DNA from: an uncultured Acetobacteraceae bacterium
Lineage (GTDB): Bacteria > Pseudomonadota > Alphaproteobacteria > Acetobacterales > Acetobacteraceae
NCBI GenBank assembly: GCA_903924985.1
Contig: CAIYDT010000030.1
Location: forward strand, 1-40,698
Direction of reading: 5' to 3'
Length of the DNA stretch: 40,698 nt
The translations under genes and the position numbers were made by a program. Positions 15,513-24,109 of this stretch are shown here, one piece after another (within the stretch, counting starts at the first letter, position 1; each line of letters begins with the position of its first letter). Below the pieces are notes generated by a model. The model saw only the letters and a list, made by a program, of their open reading frames with translations, was not told the DNA's origin and searched no databases.

Positions 15513-17006
15513 ATGCAGCGGTTCAGCGCATCGCTTTTACTCATTCTTGGCTTACTGACCGGCGTGGCGCAAGCCGGCGGCACGCTGCGCATTGGGCTGA
15601 ATGAGGACCCGGACGCGCTCGACCCAGCCCGTGGCGGCAGCTTTGTCGGACGGGTGGTGTTCGCCGCCGTGTGCGACAAGCTGGTGGACACAGACCCCAA
15701 CAACGACATCGTCCCGCAACTCGCCACCGCCTGGCGCTGGTCGCCCGACAACCTGGCTCTGACACTGACGCTGCGTTCGGGCGTCATCTTCCAGGATGGG
15801 GAGAAGCTGGACGCCGAGTCAGTGAAGGCCAATCTGGAACGCTACCGCTCCGCCCCCGAAAGCGTGCGCAAGGGGGAGTTGAAGCCGGTCGCCTCGGTTG
15901 AAATCGTCGACCCCCAAACTGTCGTGCTGCATCTCTCGCGGCCTTATGCGCCGTTGCTCACGGTGCTGGCGGACCGCGCGGGCATGATGATGTCGCCCAA
16001 GGCCATGGCGCGGCTGGGTGGCGCCAACATCGCCAACGAGCTGCCCTGCGCCGGTCCGTTCAAACTGACGGAGCGGGTGGCGCAGGACCGCATCGTGGTG
16101 GACAGCTTCCCCGGCTATTGGGATGCCGCGTCGATCAAGCTGGATCGCATTGTGTATCAGCCCATCCCCGACACCTCCGTGCGGCTGGTCAATCTGCGGG
16201 CAGGGCAGCTCGATATGGCCGAGCGCCTGGGGGCGACGGACGCCGCCGCGGTGAAGAAGGACCCGAAGCTGCGCCTGATCGCGCAGCCCGCGCTGGCGTA
16301 CGAGACGATGGGCTTCAACCTGGCCGGCAACAGCCCGTTGAAGAACCCGCTGGTGCGGGAAGCCCTGGAAGCCTCGATCGACCGGGGGGTGATCAATCAG
16401 GTGGTGATGGACGGTCAGTTCATTCCCTCCAACCAGTTCGAGGCGCCGGGCAGCCGCTATTGGAATGCCGCGCGTCCGTCACCGCCGCGCGATCTGGCGC
16501 GCGCCAAGGCGCTATTGCGGCAGGCCGGCGTGCCGCATCCGGTTTTCACCCTGACTGTCGGCAACGAGCCGGTGGTGCAGCAGGTCGGGCAGGTGATCCA
16601 GTCCCTCGCGGCCGAGGCAGGCTTCGACATCAAGCTGCGCGCGCTGGAGGCCAACGCCATGATAGCCGCCGCCAAAGCCGGCGAGTACGACGCGGTCATG
16701 GCGATCTGGAGCGGCCGAGCGGATCCCGACGGCAACGTGCAGATTTGGCTGGCCAGCGACGGGTTCCTGAACTGGGGCAAATACAGCAACCCCCGCTTCG
16801 ACGATTTGCTGACCCAGGCCCGCGGCACGACCGAGGTTGCCGCCCGTCAGGCGCTGTATCGCGACCTGTCGGACGTTTATCTGGCCGACCGGCCGCATCT
16901 GGTGCTGTATCACATGCAGTGGCTGTGGGGCCTGAGCGAGCGGGTCACCGGCTTCGTGCCGACCCCGGATGGGCTGATCCGGGTGCGGGGCGTTGAGCTG
17001 AGATAA
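15513..17006 (+). CDS. ABC transporter substrate-binding protein, family 5 (DppA-like)
   Basis: A 497-residue periplasmic solute-binding protein of the peptide/nickel/opine group. A signal peptide (residues 1-21, ending AQA) precedes GGTLRIGLNEDPDALDPARG, the classic mature start. The core contains LTLRSGVIFQDGEKLDAESV, then LPCAGPFKLTERV and MAERLGATDAAAVKKDP, and closes with RPHLVLYHMQWLWGLS. The start at 15513 was chosen for the signal peptide and the GGAGA site before it. Family 5 proteins normally sit beside dppB/C permeases and D/F ATPases; none is here, so it is either an orphan or uses transporter parts encoded elsewhere. A carbamoylase-type hydrolase follows on the same strand. Confidence 0.88.
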   Translation: MQRFSASLLLILGLLTGVAQAGGTLRIGLNEDPDALDPARGGSFVGRVVFAAVCDKLVDTDPNNDIVPQLATAWRWSPDNLALTLTLRSGVIFQDGEKLDAESVKANLERYRSAPESVRKGELKPVASVEIVDPQTVVLHLSRPYAPLLTVLADRAGMMMSPKAMARLGGANIANELPCAGPFKLTERVAQDRIVVDSFPGYWDAASIKLDRIVYQPIPDTSVRLVNLRAGQLDMAERLGATDAAAVKKDPKLRLIAQPALAYETMGFNLAGNSPLKNPLVREALEASIDRGVINQVVMDGQFIPSNQFEAPGSRYWNAARPSPPRDLARAKALLRQAGVPHPVFTLTVGNEPVVQQVGQVIQSLAAEAGFDIKLRALEANAMIAAAKAGEYDAVMAIWSGRADPDGNVQIWLASDGFLNWGKYSNPRFDDLLTQARGTTEVAARQALYRDLSDVYLADRPHLVLYHMQWLWGLSERVTGFVPTPDGLIRVRGVELR

Positions 17007-17114
17007 TGCCAATAGGTGGTGGGACTAATTCATAGGACAGTGGTGCCGCGTCATGCCGGCGCAAGCCCCCCTCCGATCATGTTGAACTGCACGCGCCACC
17101 CCGGAGCCACGCAA

Positions 17115-18317
17115 ATGCCCACCATCGACCCCGCCCGCCTGCTGGCCGACCTCCATGCCCTCCGCGCCATCGGCACCTACAAGTCCGGTGTCCATCGCCC
17201 CACGTACGGCGCGGACGACGTGCGCTCCCGCCATTGGCTGGCCGAGCGGCTGACTCAGGCCGGGCTGACCGCCACCATCGACGGGATCGGCAATGTCATC
17301 GGCCTCGACCCCACCCCCGGCCGCAAGCTCCTGCTCGGCAGCCACCTCGAAACCCAGAACCACGCCGGCTGGCTGGATGGCGCCATGGGAGTGATCTACG
17401 CCTTGGAGGTCGCGCGCACGCTGGGGCAGGGGATCGACGTCGCCGGCTGGGCGGATGAGGAGGGGCACTTCGGCTCCTTCCTCGGCAGCCGTTCTTACGC
17501 CGGCTTGCTGCCGGAAGCTGAGATCGACGCGTGCAAAAGCGTCGACGACGGCACCCCCCTGCGCGCCGCGCTGGAAACCGCCGGGTTCGCCGGCAAGCCA
17601 CGCCTGCAAGCCGACCTCGCCCGCTACCACGGCTACCTGGAAGCCCATATCGAGCAAGGCGCCACGCTGGAGGACGCCGGGCAGCGCATCGGCATCGTCA
17701 CCGCCATCGTCGGCAGTCACCGCTTCCGCATCGTGTTCGAGGGGCAACAGAACCACGCCGGCACCACCCGCATGGCGGTCCGCAAGGACGCCGGCGTCGC
17801 GCTCATCAAGCTGGCCGCCGCCATCGAGGACCGTTTCCCGAAAATCGTCGGCCCCCGCACGGTGTGGACTATCGGCCGCATCACCCTGGACCCCGGTGCG
17901 CCCAGCATCGTGCCGGGACGGGCGGAAATGCTGTTCCAATTCCGCGATACCGATCAGGCGCTGCTGTTCACGCTGGAAAGGGAGTTGGAAGCCCTGGTGG
18001 AACAGGCCAACCAAGGCCCATGCCGCGTCACCGTCGCCCATCGCGGCCGGTCGGTGCCGCGCCAGATGGACGAAGGCTTCCAAGCAGCCTTCGAACGCGC
18101 CGCCGAAAAGCACGCCCCCGGCCTGCACCAGCGGATGCCGAGCGGCGCCGGCCACGATGCGCAGATCATGGCGGAGCGGATGCCGTCCGGCATGTTGTTC
18201 GTGCCTAGCATCGGCGGCATCAGCCACCATTTTAGCGAGGACACGAGCGAGGCTGACATCGTCCTCGGATGCCAGGTGTTTGCCGACGCGGCGGCGGAAG
18301 TTCTGGCCTTGGCATAA
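17115..18317 (+). CDS. Hydantoinase/carbamoylase family amidase (M20)
   Basis: A 400-residue Zn-dependent hydrolase of the allantoate amidohydrolase/N-carbamoyl-L-amino-acid hydrolase group in the M20 clan. Metal residues are visible: His77 in SHLETQNHAGWLDG, Asp88 in the same motif, Glu115 and Glu116 in ADEEGHFG, the His in LEAHIEQGATLE and a C-terminal His in GGISHHFSED. RMPSGAGHDAQIMAERMPSG is the substrate-binding loop of the family. It cleaves a carbamoyl or ureido C-N bond; the exact substrate is unknown. The ATG at 17115 has GGAG nine bases upstream. The solute-binding gene before it and the ParB-like gene 13 bases after it are on the same strand. Confidence 0.87.
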   Translation: MPTIDPARLLADLHALRAIGTYKSGVHRPTYGADDVRSRHWLAERLTQAGLTATIDGIGNVIGLDPTPGRKLLLGSHLETQNHAGWLDGAMGVIYALEVARTLGQGIDVAGWADEEGHFGSFLGSRSYAGLLPEAEIDACKSVDDGTPLRAALETAGFAGKPRLQADLARYHGYLEAHIEQGATLEDAGQRIGIVTAIVGSHRFRIVFEGQQNHAGTTRMAVRKDAGVALIKLAAAIEDRFPKIVGPRTVWTIGRITLDPGAPSIVPGRAEMLFQFRDTDQALLFTLERELEALVEQANQGPCRVTVAHRGRSVPRQMDEGFQAAFERAAEKHAPGLHQRMPSGAGHDAQIMAERMPSGMLFVPSIGGISHHFSEDTSEADIVLGCQVFADAAAEVLALA

Positions 18318-18330
18318 AGGGTAGAAGAAC

Positions 18331-18951
18331 ATGCATGGCGTGCCAGAGCCGGTCCTGCATCCCATATCGATTGCGGACCTCCGCCCCACACAGATCACCG
18401 TGGGCATGCGGGAGGTCGAGGAAAAGCGCCGGGCCTGGCGGGAAAAGGGAGATAAGGCGGCGACGTTCCTCGGCAGCCATATGATCCCGGTCGTCCTGGG
18501 CCCGAAGCGCCGCAACTACATCCTGGACCACCACCATCTGGCGCTGGCTCTGCACCTGGAGGGGGTGGAGCATATCCTGACCTCGGTCGTGGAGGACCTT
18601 AGTATCCTGGACAAGGAGACGTTCTGGTTCGTCCTGGCGCACAAGAACTGGATGCACGTCTACGACGCCGCCGGGAAGCGCCGCACCCACGACGATATCC
18701 CGAAATCGGTGACGGGGATGCAGGACGACCCCTTCCGGTCCCTGGCTGGGGAACTGCGGCGCGCCGGCGGTTATGCCAAAGATACCGCGTTATACAGCGA
18801 GTTCCTCTGGGCGGACTATTTGCGGCGCAACATCGAGGCCAAGCTGGTGGTCGACGATTTCAGTCGCGCTTTGAAACGGGCGGTGGAATTGTCGCAGGAC
18901 CGGCAGGCCCAGTACCTGCCGGGTTGGTGCGGGCCGCTGGCGGGCGCGTGA
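18331..18951 (+). CDS. ParB-like nuclease-domain protein
   Basis: A 206-residue protein of the ParB-like type usually annotated as putative ParB-like nuclease (ParBc_2 domain). It opens with PISIADLRPTQITVGMREV, and RRNYILDHHHLALAL supplies the Asp66-His67-His68-His69 run that marks the putative active site. The C-terminal half (HDDIPKSVTGMQDDPFRSLA, then ALYSEFLWADYLR) matches the family's second conserved region. It has no partition-type helix-turn-helix, so a role in chromosome segregation is unlikely. The biochemical function is uncharacterised. It follows the carbamoylase gene by 13 bases and ends seven bases before a convergent SDR gene. Confidence 0.75.
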   Translation: MHGVPEPVLHPISIADLRPTQITVGMREVEEKRRAWREKGDKAATFLGSHMIPVVLGPKRRNYILDHHHLALALHLEGVEHILTSVVEDLSILDKETFWFVLAHKNWMHVYDAAGKRRTHDDIPKSVTGMQDDPFRSLAGELRRAGGYAKDTALYSEFLWADYLRRNIEAKLVVDDFSRALKRAVELSQDRQAQYLPGWCGPLAGA

Positions 18952-18958
18952 ACCGGGC

Positions 18959-19651
18959 TTAGAACCGCTCCACCCAGGGGCGCAGCTCGACCTCCCACGT
19001 CCAGGCCGAACGGGGCTGGTTCGCGACATGCCAGTAGTTTTCCGCGATGGCGTCGGGGTCCAGCAAACTGTCGGGGTTGTCGTTGGGGTTCTGCCGGACC
19101 GCGCTGCGAATACCCCCGTCGATTACGAAATGCGCGACATGCACGCCCTTGGGGGCCAGTTCGCGCGCCATGCTCTGTGCCAGCCCGCGCAGCGCGAACT
19201 TGCCCATCGCGAAGGCAGCCGACTGCGGATAGCCCTTCACGCTGGCGGATGCTCCGGTCAGCAAAATCGCCCCGCTGCCGCGTGCGACCATATGGCGCGC
19301 CGATTGCTGCGCCACCAGGAACCCGCCGAATGCGCTGACCGCGATGGAACGAGCCACCGCATCCGACTCCACGTCCGTGATGGGGCCGCGGGCGCGGGCG
19401 GAGGCGTTGTAGACCACGATGTCCGGCACCCCCTGGGTGGCGATCACGACGTCGAACAGGGCGGCGACTTCCTCGGGTTCGGTTGCCTCGCAGGCGAAGG
19501 TGGCGGCGGCGGTTTCATGCGCCAACGCGGCGAGTTTGTCGGTATCGCGGGCGGCCAGCGCCACCTGCAGCCCGTGCCTGGCGAACAGCCGCGCGAGGGA
19601 GGCGCTCAGGCCCGGCCCCACGCCGACGATCAAAGCGGATTTCAGGTCCAT
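18959..19651 (-). CDS. SDR-family protein with Phe in place of catalytic Tyr
   Basis: A 230-residue Rossmann-fold protein. The dinucleotide-binding turn is GVGPGLSASLA (10-20), VVYNASA replaces the usual NNAG, and the serine region is LLTGASASVKG. In the YxxxK motif the lysine is Lys151, but the tyrosine position is Phe147 (AAFAMGKFALRG). Classical SDR chemistry needs that Tyr, so activity may be altered or lost, although the sequence is otherwise intact. The C-terminus (PRSAWTWEVELRPWVERF) is well conserved in relatives I recall. The start lies one base after the stop of the SDR gene at 19653, so they form an operon. Confidence 0.8.
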   Translation of the reverse strand: MDLKSALIVGVGPGLSASLARLFARHGLQVALAARDTDKLAALAHETAAATFACEATEPEEVAALFDVVIATQGVPDIVVYNASARARGPITDVESDAVARSIAVSAFGGFLVAQQSARHMVARGSGAILLTGASASVKGYPQSAAFAMGKFALRGLAQSMARELAPKGVHVAHFVIDGGIRSAVRQNPNDNPDSLLDPDAIAENYWHVANQPRSAWTWEVELRPWVERF

Positions 19652-19652
19652 G

Positions 19653-20399
19653 TCAGCGTCCCCCCGAGATCGGTACGATGATCCCCGTGATGTAAGATGC
19701 TTCGTCCGACGCCAGCCACAAGACCGCCGTCGCCACTTCGTCGGCGCTGCCGGTGCGGCCCATGGGCACGCCGCCGACCAGCCTTGTGAGGCGATCGGGC
19801 AGCCCGGCGCGGGCGTGCAGATCGGTTTCGATCAGGCCGGGGCTGACGGCGTTGACCCGGATGCCGCGCGGTGCCAGCTCCCGCGCCGATCCGATGGTCA
19901 GGCTGTCGACCGCGCCCTTGGATGCGGCGTAGTGGATCCACTCGTTGGCCCCACCGATCTCCGCCGCGCGGGACGAGATATTGACGATCGCGCCGCCCTT
20001 GCCGCCGAGGTCGGTGGCCATGCGCTTGATCGCCTCCCGCGTTGTCAGGAAGGGCGCGCGGACGTTGACGGTGAGCACGGCGTCCAGCGCTTCGGCGGTG
20101 ATCGCGTCGATCTTGCACACCGGGCCGGGTCCGCCGGCATTGTTCACCAGCACGGTGACGGGACCGAGTTCGCGGTCCACCGTCGCGAACAGCGACAGGA
20201 TCGCCGCTTCGTCGGCCATCTCGGCCTGGATCGCCAGCGCCTTGCCGCCGCCCGCCTCGATATCGCGCACCACGGCGTCGGCCATGTCGCGATTGGACTG
20301 GTAGGTCAGCGCCACCGTGTAACCCCGAGCACCCGCCATGCGGGCAACGGCGGCGCCGATGCCCTGGCTGCCCCCGGTCACGATCATGACTGGCCGCAT
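19653..20399 (-). CDS. SDR-family NAD(P)-dependent oxidoreductase
   Basis: A 248-residue classical short-chain dehydrogenase. The cofactor motif is TGGSQGIG (8-15), followed by LVNNAGG, the catalytic Ser142/Ser143 in NISSRAAE, and Tyr157 and Lys161 in YAASKGA. AVSPGLIETDLHA and the ending YITGIIVPISGGR are typical of FabG- or glucose-1-dehydrogenase-like members. The substrate is not predictable. Two adjacent ATG codons exist; the one at 20399 has the better distance from GGGGAG. It diverges from the acyl-CoA ligase with 85 bases between starts and is followed one base later by a second SDR gene, which suggests joint action on an acyl or hydroxyacyl compound. Confidence 0.85.
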   Translation of the reverse strand: MRPVMIVTGGSQGIGAAVARMAGARGYTVALTYQSNRDMADAVVRDIEAGGGKALAIQAEMADEAAILSLFATVDRELGPVTVLVNNAGGPGPVCKIDAITAEALDAVLTVNVRAPFLTTREAIKRMATDLGGKGGAIVNISSRAAEIGGANEWIHYAASKGAVDSLTIGSARELAPRGIRVNAVSPGLIETDLHARAGLPDRLTRLVGGVPMGRTGSADEVATAVLWLASDEASYITGIIVPISGGR

Positions 20400-20451
20400 C
20401 ATTCTCCCCTTTTGTCCGCCGCGTGTCGGCGTATCATCGGCCCACAATCGC

Positions 20452-20467
20452 CCGGCGACAACGCCGG
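20452..20467. other. Hairpin in the divergent promoter gap
   Basis: CCGGCG and CGCCGG form a perfect six-base stem around an ACAA loop, just upstream of the CGGAGG ribosome site of the acyl-CoA ligase gene. In RNA it could sit in the leader and affect translation. The motif is short and GC-rich, so it may be chance. Confidence 0.25.
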
Positions 20468-20484
20468 CAATCGGAGGCACCGTC

Positions 20485-22128
20485 ATGCTCGGCCTGATGC
20501 AATCGCAGAACCTGTTGATCTCGGGCCTGTTGAAGCACGCCGCCCGCAATCATGCGGCGGGACAGATCGTGTCCCGCACGCATGAGGGCACAACCCACCG
20601 CTATACCTGGGCCGAGTCCGAACGCCGCGCCCGCCGCCTGGTCCGCGCGCTGCAACGACTGGGCGTGCGGGAGAGCGACCGGCTCGGCACGCTGGCGATG
20701 AACGGCTACCGACATCTGGAGGTCTACTACGCGGCCCCCGGCATGGGCGCGATCTGCCACACCATCAACCCGCGCCTGCACCCGGACGACATCGATTACA
20801 TCGTCAACCATGCCGGCGACCGGGTTCTGTTCGCCGACCCCGGTTTCGCATCGCTGGTCTCGACCATCGCGGACGCCATCAAAGGCTGCGTCCGCGATGT
20901 GGTGATCCTGACGGATGCGGCCAACATGCCGGACGTGACCCTTGCCCCCGGCATGACGCTGCACTGCTACGAAACGCTCATGGATACGGCGGACGAGGAC
21001 TATGCCTGGCCGGATTTCGATGAGAATACCGCGAGCGCGCTTTGCTATACCTCTGGTACCACCGGTCGTCCGAAAGGCGTGTTGTACAGTCACCGCTCCA
21101 CGGTTCTGCACGCCTATGCCGGCGCGTTGCCGGATCTGTTCTGCAACAAGGCGACCGACCGCATTTTGCCGGTGGTGCCGATGTTCCACGTCAACGCCTG
21201 GGGCATACCCTACGGCTGCGCGCTGACCGGCTCCGCGCTGGTCATGCCGGGCCGGCATATGGATGGCGCCAGCCTGGCCAACATGATGAACGACGAGCGG
21301 GTCAACATGACAGCCGGCGTGCCCACCATCTGGCTTGGTTTGTTGCAGCATTTGCGCGCGTCCGGGGACCGTCTGACGACGGTGAAGCGCATCGTCACCG
21401 GCGGTTCGGCCGCCCCGCCCATGCTGATCGAGGCGTTCCGCGACGAGTACGGCATCCGGGTCGAGCACGCCTGGGGCATGACCGAAATGAGCCCCCTCGG
21501 TACCTACAATAGCCCGAAGGTCGCGCAAGCGGGGCTGGAGGGTGCGGCGGCGGTGAAGCACATGCTGAAGCAGGGCCGTATCGGGCCCGGTATCGACATG
21601 AAGATCGTGGATGGGGAGGGTAAGGAACTCCCCTGGGACGGCGTTGCGTTCGGCGATCTGAAGGTGCGCGGACCCTGGATCGCCAGCGCCTATTTCGGCG
21701 ATGAACCGGGGGCGGCGCTGGACCAGAATGGTTGGTTCGCCACCGGCGACGTGTCGACCATCGACCCCGAGGGGTTCATGGAAATCACCGACCGGTCGAA
21801 GGACGTGATCAAGTCGGGCGGCGAGTGGATCAGCTCGATCGCGCTGGAGAACATCGCCGTCTCCCACCCAGATGTAGCCGAGGCCGCGGTGATCGCCGCC
21901 CGCCACCCCAAATGGGATGAACGGCCTTTATTGCTGGTGACGGCCAAGCCGGGCCACACGATCGATCCGGCATCGGTGCTGAAGGTCTACGAGGGCCAGA
22001 TCGCCAAATGGTGGCTGCCGGATGAGGTGCTGGTGGTGGAGGAATTGCCCCATACCGCGACGGGGAAACTGCAGAAGACGACGTTACGGATAAAATACAA
22101 GGACCACTACATGGGGGCAGCGGGGTAA
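20485..22128 (+). CDS. Long-chain acyl-CoA synthetase (AMP-forming)
   Basis: A 547-residue adenylate-forming ligase that activates a carboxylic acid to its CoA thioester through an acyl-AMP. The P-loop is [11 protein letters not shown] at 188-198, followed by [12 protein letters not shown], the A5 motif AWGMTEMSP, the adenosine-binding [19 protein letters not shown] and the hinge [15 protein letters not shown]. Catalytic Lys528 lies in TATGKLQKT near the end. The motif set resembles medium/long-chain fatty-acid or 3-methylthiopropionate CoA ligases; I cannot separate these. The ATG at 20485 has CGGAGG eight bases upstream. It diverges from two SDR genes. Confidence 0.9.
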   Translation: MLGLMQSQNLLISGLLKHAARNHAAGQIVSRTHEGTTHRYTWAESERRARRLVRALQRLGVRESDRLGTLAMNGYRHLEVYYAAPGMGAICHTINPRLHPDDIDYIVNHAGDRVLFADPGFASLVSTIADAIKGCVRDVVILTDAANMPDVTLAPGMTLHCYETLMDTADEDYAWPDFDENTASALCYTSGTTGRPKGVLYSHRSTVLHAYAGALPDLFCNKATDRILPVVPMFHVNAWGIPYGCALTGSALVMPGRHMDGASLANMMNDERVNMTAGVPTIWLGLLQHLRASGDRLTTVKRIVTGGSAAPPMLIEAFRDEYGIRVEHAWGMTEMSPLGTYNSPKVAQAGLEGAAAVKHMLKQGRIGPGIDMKIVDGEGKELPWDGVAFGDLKVRGPWIASAYFGDEPGAALDQNGWFATGDVSTIDPEGFMEITDRSKDVIKSGGEWISSIALENIAVSHPDVAEAAVIAARHPKWDERPLLLVTAKPGHTIDPASVLKVYEGQIAKWWLPDEVLVVEELPHTATGKLQKTTLRIKYKDHYMGAAG

Positions 22129-22296
22129 ATCTTGGGAGGGCGCCTCATGGCGATCGCCCCGGGTGGTTTCGTTAAAGCTGTACGGAATGATATCATATCG
22201 ATTAACCTCTGTGGCTTGATCTTCCTTAGTGCGTTCTGTGCGAAACCTTGCGCTGGCGCGGCCACGTGGACATCGGGATGCCGCACTGAAGCCGCG

Positions 22297-22452
22297 CTGC
22301 CCATCCCCCTGCCGACCGTCGGATTCTGGAGCTACTCGCGGGACGACGACGGCAACGCGCACGGCTGTTCGGTGACGCAGCGTATGCGGCCGATCCAGCC
22401 CGGCAAGTTCACGATGGGGTCGCCGAAGGACGAGCCGGGCGGGCCATTGTGA
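22297..22452 (+). pseudogene. TIR plus formylglycine-generating-enzyme domain scrap
   Basis: In one frame, PTVGFWSYSRDDDGNAHG looks like the first strand and box 1 of a TIR domain (usual form FxSYSRxD). About 20 residues later PGKFTMGSPKDEPGG looks like the start of a formylglycine-generating-enzyme/SUMF1 domain (usual form FxMGSPxxExGR). Proteins with an N-terminal TIR and a C-terminal FGE-like domain exist in bacteria. Here about 100 residues between the two are missing and the second domain is cut off after a few residues, at about 22445. It is a decayed remnant. The preceding 22129-22296 is comparatively AT-rich, and I recognise nothing in it. Confidence 0.45.
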
Positions 22453-22630
22453 GCGCCATGATCTCGTCCGTGGTCATTGCGACATCGCCCCGTCCAGCCA
22501 GATGCGCGACGATACGGGCGGCGCGCCCTTCGCGGGTTGGGGACCTGGCGCGTACGATCCGTAAGGCCCGGCCGTCGAACTCGACCTCGGTACCTGGTAG
22601 CAGGCCCGCCTGCTACCGGATCGCAAGCCT
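22409..22630 (-). pseudogene. SpoVT/AbrB-type antitoxin remnant with in-frame stop
   Basis: The minus strand encodes RLAIR, a TAG stop (22613-22615), then QAGLLPGTEVEFDGRALRIV and a tail with HLAGRGDVAMTTDEIMALT. This matches AbrB/MazE-like antitoxins (family form IPxxIREQAGLxPGTEVEF ... MTTDEIMALTRG). The stop falls where a GAG codon is expected (IREQAG), so a single G-to-T change would explain it. The first strand is missing and the C-terminus runs on into unrelated sequence from the neighbouring FGE scrap. No toxin gene is adjacent. It lies directly downstream of the ABC permease gene on the same strand. Confidence 0.6.
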
Positions 22631-22634
22631 TGCC

Positions 22635-23357
22635 TCACCCCCGGTGCAGCCGCCTATCCAGCGCCAGCAGTGCGGTGCTCAGCGTCGCGGCAAACAGCAC
22701 CAACAGCAGCGTCACCGCCATGATCACCGGCACGTTCTGCAACCCGATGGCCGTCATCAGCAGGAAGCCCAACCCCTTCTGAGACCCGAACATCTCCCCC
22801 AGCAGCGTCCCGATCAGCGTCAGCGAAAACCCAATGCGCAGGCCGGAGAAAATCTCCGGCAGGGCCGCCGGCCAGACGATGCAGCGCAGCGTATCGCTAC
22901 GCGACAAGCGCATCGCCCGCGCCGTCCGCAGCAAGACCGGGCTGACCTGGCGCACCCCCGCCATGGCGAAAATCGCCACCGGGATCACCCCATGGATCGC
23001 CCCGAACGCGATTTTCGCAGGCAACCCAATCCCGAAAATCAATAAAACAATGGGATAAAGCACGATCTTCGGCACCGCGTAGGCGGACACCAACACCGGC
23101 TCCGCGATCTCCGCCGCCAGCTTGTTCAGCCCGAATGGCAGCCCCATCCCGAGGCCCAGCACCACCGACAGCACCAGCGCCACGCCGAACGCCCGCCCGG
23201 TTTCCAGCAAATGGTCCCAGAATGGTGCTGTGCCGAGCAGGTGACCGAGAAACAGAACGGTCTCAATGGGCGGGGACAACGCATGCGCGCCGGCGAACAG
23301 GAACAACGCCTGCCAAACGGCCAGCAACCCGGTAACGAGCAAAAGACCGTTGCGCAT
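22635..23357 (-). CDS. NitT/TauT-type ABC transporter permease, second
   Basis: A 240-residue inner-membrane permease of the SsuC/TauC type. Membrane segments include LLLVTGLLAVWQALFLFAG at the start, VALVLSVVLGLGMGLPFG, IVLYPIVLLIFGIGLPAKIA and a C-terminal VPVIMAVTLLLVLFAATLS. The coupling loop is the region ending CIVWPAALPEIFSGLRIG. It is the third gene of the set. Its ATG (23357) shares a base with the upstream stop. It ends beside a decayed antitoxin. No ATP-binding gene follows, although this importer type needs one. Confidence 0.85.
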   Translation of the reverse strand: MRNGLLLVTGLLAVWQALFLFAGAHALSPPIETVLFLGHLLGTAPFWDHLLETGRAFGVALVLSVVLGLGMGLPFGLNKLAAEIAEPVLVSAYAVPKIVLYPIVLLIFGIGLPAKIAFGAIHGVIPVAIFAMAGVRQVSPVLLRTARAMRLSRSDTLRCIVWPAALPEIFSGLRIGFSLTLIGTLLGEMFGSQKGLGFLLMTAIGLQNVPVIMAVTLLLVLFAATLSTALLALDRRLHRG

Positions 23358-24106
23358 CAGCGGCCCCGGCGCGTCAGCAACGTCCGCTCCCACGTGTGCA
23401 GCGACATGTTCAGCCCGGCGCTGAGCAGCAGGATCAGCAGGATCAGCGGGTACATAATGCTATTATCGAAATTATTATAAGCGAAGTTTATTTCGTATCC
23501 CAACCCATCCCGGGACATGATGAACTCCGCCCCAACCACGCCGATGAACGCATAGGACACCGCCAGCTTCACGCCCGTGACCAGGAACGGCGCGGCGCAG
23601 GGCAGGGTAATCCGCCGCGCCGTCTCCAACGGCCCGAGCCGATACGCTCGGGCGGTGCGCAGCAGCACCCTCGGCACCCGGTCCAGCCCCGACAGCGTGT
23701 TCATCAGCATCGCGATCATCGCCAGCATGAACCCAATCAACACCTGCGGTGTGCTGCCCAGTCCGAACAGCACGATGAACAGCGGGTAAAACGCGTAGAC
23801 AGGGATGGCGTAGTAAGTGGCGAACAGAGGCTCCAACGCCTCCCGCAGCGCGCGCCAGCGGTGGATCGCCACCCCCAGAACGATGCCCACGGCCACGGAC
23901 AAAACGACAGCCATCGCCACATCCTGCAATGTCTTCACGATCGCGGCGGTCATGCTGCCGGAGACCAGGATGCGCGAAAGGTCCCGCACGATCAGGCTGG
24001 GCGCCGGCATGGTAAATGGGGTGATGGCGCCGGAACGGCACAGGCCCTCAAGCGCCGCCAGCAACGCCCCGACGATCAGCAGCCGGTACAGGCCCGCTCG
24101 GCGCAT
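23357..24106 (-). CDS. NitT/TauT-type ABC transporter permease, first
   Basis: A 249-residue inner-membrane permease. It has an N-terminal anchor (LLIVGALLAALEGLC), core segments such as VAMAVVLSVAVGIVLGVAI and YAIPVYAFYPLFIVLFGLG, and the coupling loop ARRITLPCAAPFLVTGVKLA. The late AEFIMSRDGLGYEINFAYN is typical of SsuC/TauC-like permeases. It starts three bases after the solute-binding gene and overlaps the second permease, which implies a heterodimeric channel. The transported compound is unknown; the class covers sulfonates, nitrate and thiamine precursors. Confidence 0.85.
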   Translation of the reverse strand: MRRAGLYRLLIVGALLAALEGLCRSGAITPFTMPAPSLIVRDLSRILVSGSMTAAIVKTLQDVAMAVVLSVAVGIVLGVAIHRWRALREALEPLFATYYAIPVYAFYPLFIVLFGLGSTPQVLIGFMLAMIAMLMNTLSGLDRVPRVLLRTARAYRLGPLETARRITLPCAAPFLVTGVKLAVSYAFIGVVGAEFIMSRDGLGYEINFAYNNFDNSIMYPLILLILLLSAGLNMSLHTWERTLLTRRGR

Positions 24107-24109
24107 GCG

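Noticed and set aside
17050..17067. Half of a possible REP-like repeat (GTCATGCCGGCGCAAGCC) before the carbamoylase gene
   Set aside because: The second arm is missing, so no palindrome forms; not enough to call a repeat.
20400..20484. TATCAT as a -10 element for the acyl-CoA ligase
   Set aside because: The only TTG-like -35 candidate (TTGTCC) is 14 bases away, too close for a sigma-70 promoter.
19419..20585. Plus-strand frame opposite the SDR genes
   Set aside because: No recognisable domain; the SDR catalytic motifs are on the minus strand.
20434..21906. Minus-strand frame opposite the acyl-CoA ligase
   Set aside because: His/Arg-rich shadow of a gene with a complete set of adenylation motifs.
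22132..22296. Possible small membrane protein (hydrophobic stretch around LCGLIFLSAF)
   Set aside because: The frame runs straight into the TIR-like scrap, has no ribosome site and no similarity I can recognise.
4537..22452. Functional link between the sulfatase scrap and the FGE-domain scrap
   Set aside because: FGE enzymes mature sulfatases, but both pieces are dead, about 18 kb apart, and the FGE piece appears fused to a TIR domain, a different family branch.
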